Of a stretch of DNA of 64,000 nt, positions 59,390 to 64,000 are shown piece by piece. Both the position numbers and the translations under genes were made by a program. The DNA is taken from NCBI GenBank assembly GCA_031420415.1, contig JANOMT010000037.1, positions 10,720 to 74,719 on the forward strand, in the 5' to 3' direction. This DNA is from JANYGA01 sp031420415 (GTDB lineage Bacteria > Vulcanimicrobiota > Vulcanimicrobiia > Vulcanimicrobiales > Vulcanimicrobiaceae). Under the pieces are notes generated by a model. It saw only the letters and a list, made by a program, of their open reading frames with translations, was not told the origin of the DNA and did no database searches. Each line of letters opens with the position of its first letter. Position 1 is the first letter of the stretch.

Positions 59390-60916
59390 GTGGCATCTTG
59401 GCTCGCTACGTTCGGCTTCCTCTTCTCACTCGGCATATTTCTGCCGATCGCTCCTTCCGCGCCGCTCGCGTGCAATTTCCGATCCGTCCGCGATCTCGAC
59501 GGCGCGCGCTTCGCGCATCGCTGCGTCTCGACCGTGGAACCAAAGGCGCAAGACGCCTTCGACCGCGGCCTGACGTGGCTCTATGCCTTCAATCCCGAGG
59601 AAGCGCGCCGCGCATTTAAAAGCGCGACCCGCGCCGACCCAACGCTCGCGATCGCTTGGTGGGGGCTCGCGATGACAGACGTGCCCAACATCAATCAAAG
59701 CTACGACGCCGCAAACGCACGGAGCGGACGCCATGCGATCGCGATCGCCCGCTCGCTCCTCGCGCACGCGACGCCGGCGGAACGCGCTCTCATCGACGCC
59801 GCACGCGCCGCATTCGCGAGCACGGGTCCCGACGACGGCGATCGAAACGCACGAGCATTTCGCGATGCGATGTCGCGGGTCGCGCGTGATTACGCACGCG
59901 ACGACGACGCTTTAACGTACGCCGCGCAAGCCGAGATGAACGTTCATCCCTGGTCGTACTTCGACGAAAACGGCACGCCGACATCGGGAACGCCGACGAT
60001 CATCGCACGTCTGCGAACCGTGCTCGCGCGCGATCCCGAGCATCTTGGAGCGAATCACTTCGCGATTCATGTCTTTGAAGAATCGCATCGGCCGCAGGAC
60101 GCGCGCGCGTCGGCCGATCGGCTCGCACGCGACGTCTTCGCACCGGCCGCAGAACATCTCACGCACATGCCCGCGCATACGTTCATGCGCGTCGGCGCCT
60201 ATCACGAAGCGGGCGATGCAAACGCGCGCGCCGTCGCCGCAACCCTGCTGTATCGCGCCGATCGGGGCACCGATCGCGCCGACTATTTCGGCCACGACTG
60301 TGCCTTCGGCGTCGATGCCTATCTCATGTCGGGCGAATCCGCACATGCACGAAATCTCGCAACGACGTGCGCCCACGACGGTGCGAATTGGGATACGATC
60401 GTCGATCTGCGTTTCGGCGACTGGGATCGGCTCGCGCATGACGCAGGCGCGTATGATTTCGCGAACGCGATGCTACTCGCACACCACCATGAATTCGCGC
60501 GGGCTCGCGCTCGCATGCGCGCGCTACGTGCCGCGCACGACGCCGTCGCCTCGATCGAGGTCGCGCTCGTCGATGCGACGATCGCACGTGCCCGCGGCGA
60601 GCGCGCGAAGGAGATCGCCGCGCTCGAAGGCGCGATTGTAACGCAGGATGGATTCGCCTACGCGGAACCGCCGACGTTTTGGTATCCCGTCCGCGAAACG
60701 CTCGGCGCGGCGCTCGCGCGTGCGGGGCGATACACCGCAGCCGAGCGCGTCTTTCGGCAAGCGCTGGCGCGCGATCGTGAGGATCCGCGCGCGCTCTTCG
60801 GCCTCGCCGAAACGCTCGAACGCGCGGGCCGATCGGCTGCCGCGCGCACCATCCGCGCGCGCTTCGCACGCGCGTGGCAGCAGGCCGACACCACACTCGA
60901 TCTAACAACGTTGTGA
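59390..60916 (+). CDS. Exported TPR-repeat protein
   Basis: A 508-aa protein with a signal sequence (TFGFLFSLGIFLPIAPSAPLA) and repeated TPR motifs, e.g. PKAQDAFDRGLTWLYAFNPEEARRAFKSATRADPTLAIAWWGLAM and the C-terminal VRETLGAALARAGRYTAAERVFRQALARDREDPRALFGLAETLERAGRSAAA. Such proteins scaffold interactions. Function unknown. GTG start at 59390; stop overlaps the next gene (TGATG). Confidence 0.75.
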   Translation: MASWLATFGFLFSLGIFLPIAPSAPLACNFRSVRDLDGARFAHRCVSTVEPKAQDAFDRGLTWLYAFNPEEARRAFKSATRADPTLAIAWWGLAMTDVPNINQSYDAANARSGRHAIAIARSLLAHATPAERALIDAARAAFASTGPDDGDRNARAFRDAMSRVARDYARDDDALTYAAQAEMNVHPWSYFDENGTPTSGTPTIIARLRTVLARDPEHLGANHFAIHVFEESHRPQDARASADRLARDVFAPAAEHLTHMPAHTFMRVGAYHEAGDANARAVAATLLYRADRGTDRADYFGHDCAFGVDAYLMSGESAHARNLATTCAHDGANWDTIVDLRFGDWDRLAHDAGAYDFANAMLLAHHHEFARARARMRALRAAHDAVASIEVALVDATIARARGERAKEIAALEGAIVTQDGFAYAEPPTFWYPVRETLGAALARAGRYTAAERVFRQALARDREDPRALFGLAETLERAGRSAAARTIRARFARAWQQADTTLDLTTL

Positions 60917-61362
60917 TGATCGTTCCGCTAGTCAGTTCGAGCGTCGTCGGGCCGCTCGGGCTCGCACATCTCCCGCGTCTGTGGTGCAAGATTCTCTTGC
61001 ACGCACGCGGCGAGCTTCCCGAAGGCTATCGCTACGGCAACGGTGGTTTCGATGAAAAAGTCTGCGAAGCGATCGGCACCGATCGGGACGCGCTCGTCGC
61101 CTTCGTCACCGAAGAACGCCCGTCGTATTCGGCGCTGGAAACGTGGGTTCGGGTGCACGCAACGAAACTCGACGACCGAAGCATCGCTGCATGGAACGCT
61201 GTCGTTGCGGGCGCGGATTTACCGGAGGCGATGGCGCAGGAGCGACGCGCGCGCTTCGGCATCCCCGACGGCACGCGCGCGAGCGCCGTGCTCTTAAACG
61301 ACCTCGACGATTGGGATAGTTTTCACCGCGCACTCACGCATTCGATTTCTTCCGGTACGTGA
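60916..61362 (+). CDS. DUF5069 family protein
   Basis: A 148-aa protein beginning VVGPLGLAHLPRLWCKILLHARGELPEGYRYG, then AIGTDRDALVAFVTEERPSYSALETWVRVH, a conserved DUF5069 layout. Function unknown. ATG at 60916-60918 overlaps the TPR gene stop by one base. Its 3' end overlaps that of the convergent STAS gene by 29 bases. Confidence 0.7.
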   Translation: MIVPLVSSSVVGPLGLAHLPRLWCKILLHARGELPEGYRYGNGGFDEKVCEAIGTDRDALVAFVTEERPSYSALETWVRVHATKLDDRSIAAWNAVVAGADLPEAMAQERRARFGIPDGTRASAVLLNDLDDWDSFHRALTHSISSGT

Positions 61363-61717
61363 CGAGTTCGCTCGCTGCGAGCGTCGCTTCGGCGATCGTG
61401 CTATAGGTACACAATCGCTTCGTTACGCCGACGATGTCGAACACGCGGCGTGGTGTGCCGCGATCGCTCATAACCAGTAAGAGGTCCTGATCGTCGGCAT
61501 CGAGAGTGCCCTGCAGGGAAAGAATCGACGAAACGGTGAGGCTGTCGCAGTACGTCGTTTCGAGGAGCGAGACGATCACGGCCCCGCGCTCGAGTGACGC
61601 CGCAGTCTGCACCGTCGCTTCGAATCGGTCGAGCGTCGCGAGATCGAGTTCGCCACTGACGCGGACGATCGGATACTCCATACTTTCGTCGATGGAGACT
61701 TCCATGGAGGGTGGCAT
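61334..61717 (-). CDS. STAS-domain protein (anti-sigma factor antagonist-like)
   Basis: A 127-aa single STAS domain. It has YPIVRVSGELDLATLDRFEATVQTA, then VIVSLLETTYCDSLTVSSILSLQGTL, with the serine after Asp that is the usual phosphorylation site (DS), and VFDIVGVTKRLCTYSTIAEAT. Such proteins release sigma factors through partner-switching with anti-sigma kinases; no kinase or phosphatase gene is nearby. The ATG at 61715-61717 is chosen, though the second ATG at 61705 is possible. Confidence 0.85.
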   Translation of the reverse strand: MPPSMEVSIDESMEYPIVRVSGELDLATLDRFEATVQTAASLERGAVIVSLLETTYCDSLTVSSILSLQGTLDADDQDLLLVMSDRGTPRRVFDIVGVTKRLCTYSTIAEATLAASELVTYRKKSNA

Positions 61718-61833
61718 CGCGCCCGTGTTCCGCACGACGCCAGGCAAGCCCCGTCCCTTCTCCGTTCCTCGCCCGCGGAAGGGGACCGTGTCATGGCGTG
61801 TAAGCTGACCGAATCCCGAAAACCACGTTCGAT

Positions 61834-61908
61834 GGGCGGTTAGCTCAGGGGTAGAGCATTTGCATGACACGCAAGGGGTCGCAGGTTCGAGACCTGCACT
61901 GCCCACCA
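61834..61908 (+). tRNA. tRNA-Val (GAC) with encoded CCA
   Basis: Plus-strand cloverleaf: acceptor GGGCGGT/ACTGCCC, discriminator A, CCA encoded at 61906-61908. The anticodon loop ATGACAC gives GAC. T-arm GCAGG/CCTGC with TTCGAGA. A strong terminator follows. Confidence 0.95.
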
Positions 61909-61913
61909 TCACG

Positions 61914-61947
61914 AAAGACGGCCGCAAAATTGTGGCCGTCTTTTTTT
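61914..61947 (+). terminator. Terminator after tRNA-Val (GAC)
   Basis: AAAGACGGCC, a 10-base loop, GGCCGTCTTTTTTT: a 10-base-pair stem (including the A-T pairs) with a run of seven T. The best terminator in the window. Confidence 0.93.
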
Positions 61948-62046
61948 AAGGCTTTGTTGCCATGGGACCGCCCCAGGACTTGCGGTACGATTTCCCCAGG
62001 CCTCGTTTAGCGAAGGTTCCCGTTCCGCGCGCGCCAACTCCGGCGT

Positions 62047-63789
62047 ATGTCTTCCGCCCCGCCATTGCTCGACGATCGTCCATCCCTCGACGAACTCCGT
62101 CACACCGCAGCGCACGTGCTCGCCTACGCGGTTCAAGATCTCTTTCCCGATGCGAAACCGACGATCGGCCCCTCGATCGAAAACGGATTTTACTACGATT
62201 TCGATCGCGCCGAACCGTTCACACCGACCGATCTCGAAAAAATCGAAGTTCGCATGCACGCGATCGTCGCCAAAAATTATGAGATGACGGGGGAGGCGAC
62301 CACGCGCGAGGCCGCTTGCGAACGCTTCGCGAGCAATCCGTACAAGGTCGAACTCGCGCGGGATATTCCCGAGGGCGAACCGGTCACGCTCTACACCATC
62401 GGTGGTTTCACCGATCTCTGTCGCGGCGGACACGCTCGCACGACGGGCCTCATCGGCGCGATTAAATTGCAGAGCGTTGCGGGCGCGTACTGGCGCGGCG
62501 ACGAGCACAAGCCGATGTTGCAGCGTATTTACGGCACCGCCTGGCACACGCAAGACGAACTCGACGCGTATCTCCATCGACTCGAGGAAGCGCAGAAGCG
62601 CGACCACCGCAAACTCGGTCAAGAACTCGGCCTCTTCTCGATCGAAGAGATGGCGGGTGGCGGACTCGTCTTCTGGTTGCCCAAGGGAACGACCGTCCGC
62701 GGCATCATCGAAAACTTCATTCGTGAAGGAACGACGGCGCGCGGCTATCAGCAGGTCGCGACGCCACACATCGTGAGCGAGAAGCTCTACGAAAAATCGG
62801 GACACCTCGAAAACTACGCGCACGGCATGTTCGGGCCGATCGAAGTCGAGGGCCAACGCTTCCGCCTCAAGCCGATGAATTGTCCCGGTCACATGCTCAT
62901 CTACGCGCACGAAGGCCGGTCGTATCGCGATCTTCCGGTACGATACGCGGAGTTCGGGACGGTCTACCGCTTCGAGCGCAGCGGAACGTTGCACGGTCTC
63001 ACGCGCGTCCGCGGGTTCACGCAAGACGACGCACACATCTTCTGCATGCCCGAGCAATTGCAATCGGAGTTCGAACAGACCGCCGACGAAGCGATCCGGC
63101 TCATCGGCGCTTTTGGTTTCGAGCGCGTCGATTACATGCTTTCGCGGCGCGAGCCGCATCTGCGCGGCACGACTGACCATATCGCCGAAGACGCGATCCG
63201 CAAGGCACTCGAATCGCGTGCGTTACCGTATGCCGTCGACGAAGGTGGCGGAGCTTTCTACGGCCCGAAGCTCGACATCAACGTGTACGATGCGATCGGT
63301 CGATCGTGGCAGCTCGGTACCGTGCAGGTCGATTTCGATCTGCCGAAACGATTCGATCTCACCTACCGCGGCAGCGACGGCGGCGATCACACACCCGTGA
63401 TGATCCACCGCGCGCTCGCGGGATCGCTCGAGCGTTTCTTCGGCGTCCTCATCGAGCATTACGGCGGCGCGTTCCCCGCATGGCTCGCGCCCGTACAGGC
63501 CGTCGTCACGCCGATCTCCGAGCATCAGCTCGACTACGCAACGGCGGTGCGCGATCGTCTCCGTGCCGCGGGCTTTCGCGCCGACGTCGACGCGTCGAAC
63601 GAAAAGTTGGGCTATAAAATACGGCATTGGAAGACGCAAAAGGTCCCTTATATTCTCGTTGCCGGTCGCAGCGAAGTGGAAGCGGGCACCGTCGCTCCTA
63701 ACGAACGCGGGAACGAAGAAAAACGAGCCGCGATCACCGTCGATGCCTTTATCGACGAACTCCGCGACCGCGTGGAACGGAAAGCCTGA
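62047..63789 (+). CDS. thrS: Threonyl-tRNA synthetase lacking the TGS domain
   Basis: Charges tRNA-Thr. The 580-aa protein begins with the editing domain: LDELRHTAAHVLAYAVQDLFPDAKPTIGP and later YTIGGFTDLCRGGHARTTG with H-x3-H and C/H zinc positions. The N-terminal TGS domain (about 60 residues in E. coli) is absent. Catalytic domain: LKPMNCPGHMLIY (zinc cysteine), VRYAEFGTVYRFERSGTLHGLTRVRGFTQDDAHIF (motif 2, given in full in the sequence), and TTDHIAEDAIRK, ending with the anticodon domain VTPISEHQLDYATAVRDRL. ATG at 62047. Its stop overlaps the DUF885 gene start (TGATG). Confidence 0.95.
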   Translation: MSSAPPLLDDRPSLDELRHTAAHVLAYAVQDLFPDAKPTIGPSIENGFYYDFDRAEPFTPTDLEKIEVRMHAIVAKNYEMTGEATTREAACERFASNPYKVELARDIPEGEPVTLYTIGGFTDLCRGGHARTTGLIGAIKLQSVAGAYWRGDEHKPMLQRIYGTAWHTQDELDAYLHRLEEAQKRDHRKLGQELGLFSIEEMAGGGLVFWLPKGTTVRGIIENFIREGTTARGYQQVATPHIVSEKLYEKSGHLENYAHGMFGPIEVEGQRFRLKPMNCPGHMLIYAHEGRSYRDLPVRYAEFGTVYRFERSGTLHGLTRVRGFTQDDAHIFCMPEQLQSEFEQTADEAIRLIGAFGFERVDYMLSRREPHLRGTTDHIAEDAIRKALESRALPYAVDEGGGAFYGPKLDINVYDAIGRSWQLGTVQVDFDLPKRFDLTYRGSDGGDHTPVMIHRALAGSLERFFGVLIEHYGGAFPAWLAPVQAVVTPISEHQLDYATAVRDRLRAAGFRADVDASNEKLGYKIRHWKTQKVPYILVAGRSEVEAGTVAPNERGNEEKRAAITVDAFIDELRDRVERKA

Positions 63790-64000
63790 TGTCAAACGAT
63801 CGCACTAACGCACGTCTCTCGCTCGTCGTCGTCTGCGCGCTCCTTACGAGCGCGACGGCCGGAGCGCAAACGACACGACCCGATGCGACGGTCACGGCGA
63901 CGGCGATGACATTCTCGCAACTCGCTTCCGCGTACGTGAACGAGAGCGAGAAGCACGACCCCCTTTTTGCCGACGGCCTCGGCATCCACCGCTACGACGA
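63789..64000 (+). CDS. Exported DUF885-family protein, N-terminal fragment (runs off right edge)
   Basis: The first ~70 residues: a signal peptide (LSLVVVCALLTSATAGAQ), then FSQLASAYVNESEKHDPLFADGLGIHRYDD, the typical start of secreted DUF885 proteins (L-x-G-I-H-x-Y/D-D). The family is uncharacterised and often called putative metallo-hydrolase-like. ATG at 63789-63791, overlapping the thrS stop. The rest is outside the window. Confidence 0.7.
   Translation, partial: MSNDRTNARLSLVVVCALLTSATAGAQTTRPDATVTATAMTFSQLASAYVNESEKHDPLFADGLGIHRYD

Noticed and set aside
61948..62046. T-box or attenuator before thrS
   Set aside because: No T-box core (AGGGTGGNACCGCG) and no second terminator; the strong hairpin upstream belongs to tRNA-Val.
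1..64000. CRISPR array, insertion sequence or prophage
   Set aside because: No regularly spaced direct repeats, transposase or phage genes were seen. The frequent cgatcg words are codon-bias effects (Arg/Ile/Asp), not a designed repeat.

Overview
The window is GC-rich bacterial chromosome, almost fully coding, from an uncultured-type lineage. Genes are short-spaced and arranged in long co-directional runs. GTG and TTG starts are common, and many junctions are 4-base GTGA/ATGA overlaps. Lipoproteins with lipoboxes, a LolA-like periplasmic protein, an MsbA-like ABC exporter and a site-2 protease suggest a diderm envelope. The overall style (codon use, archaeal/eukaryotic-type ProRS, ThrRS without a TGS domain, cyclase-ATPase regulators, Uma2 remnants) reminds me of Candidatus Eremiobacterota (WPS-2) or a neighbouring terrestrial phylum. 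That placement is inference and was not tested.

0-14.4 kb: a long minus-strand housekeeping run read from right to left: rpsB, tsf, pyrH, frr, a small unknown, uppS, cdsA, dxr, rseP, ispG and a stalk-domain protein. It joins translation, UMP kinase, undecaprenyl and CDP-DAG synthesis and the MEP isoprenoid pathway. A second minus-strand set (proS, a secreted protein, the start of an M16 peptidase cut by the window edge) flanks a plus-strand island: cobalamin adenosyltransferase, amino-acid permease and a DUF962/Mpo1-like membrane protein. Two decayed Uma2-family genes lie here, one with an in-frame amber codon.

14.6-30.5 kb: a Baeyer-Villiger-type monooxygenase, a secreted amidase, an ABC exporter, a zinc-finger membrane protein, a photolyase fused to a GNAT acetyltransferase, a lipoprotein cytochrome c and a PsiE-like protein. 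A nine-gene minus-strand operon follows, reading HAD phosphatase, an 86-aa unknown, moaD, moaE, alpha/beta hydrolase, moeB-rhodanese, queG, a LolA-like protein and moaA. This is a molybdopterin cluster with a queuosine gene embedded.

30.6-42.2 kb: an ATP-grasp-like unknown, phoU, an enoyl-CoA hydratase, a solute-binding protein divergent from a DUF2249-CRP regulator, a MetX-like hydrolase, a DUF2470 protein, the HAD-rsmD-coaD-coiled coil-PDZ/Lon protease run, and an HSL-family esterase.

42.3-57 kb: a signalling and accessory area. It holds a truncated cyclase start coupled to a gamma-glutamyltransferase gene, two giant class III cyclase-ATPase-repeat proteins (934 and 932 aa) on opposite strands, recG, hisIE, hisF, tRNA-Cys, tRNA-Gly, a MarR regulator, 1.2 kb with little recognisable coding, a 50-aa zinc-knuckle protein with its own terminator, a RibD_C-type reductase and tRNA-Phe.

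57-64 kb: a lipoprotein, a nitroreductase, tRNA-Asp and tRNA-Val(CAC), a TPR protein, a DUF5069 protein, a STAS protein, tRNA-Val(GAC) with a strong terminator, thrS, and the start of a secreted DUF885 protein cut by the right edge.

No CRISPR array, insertion sequence, rRNA or phage module was seen.
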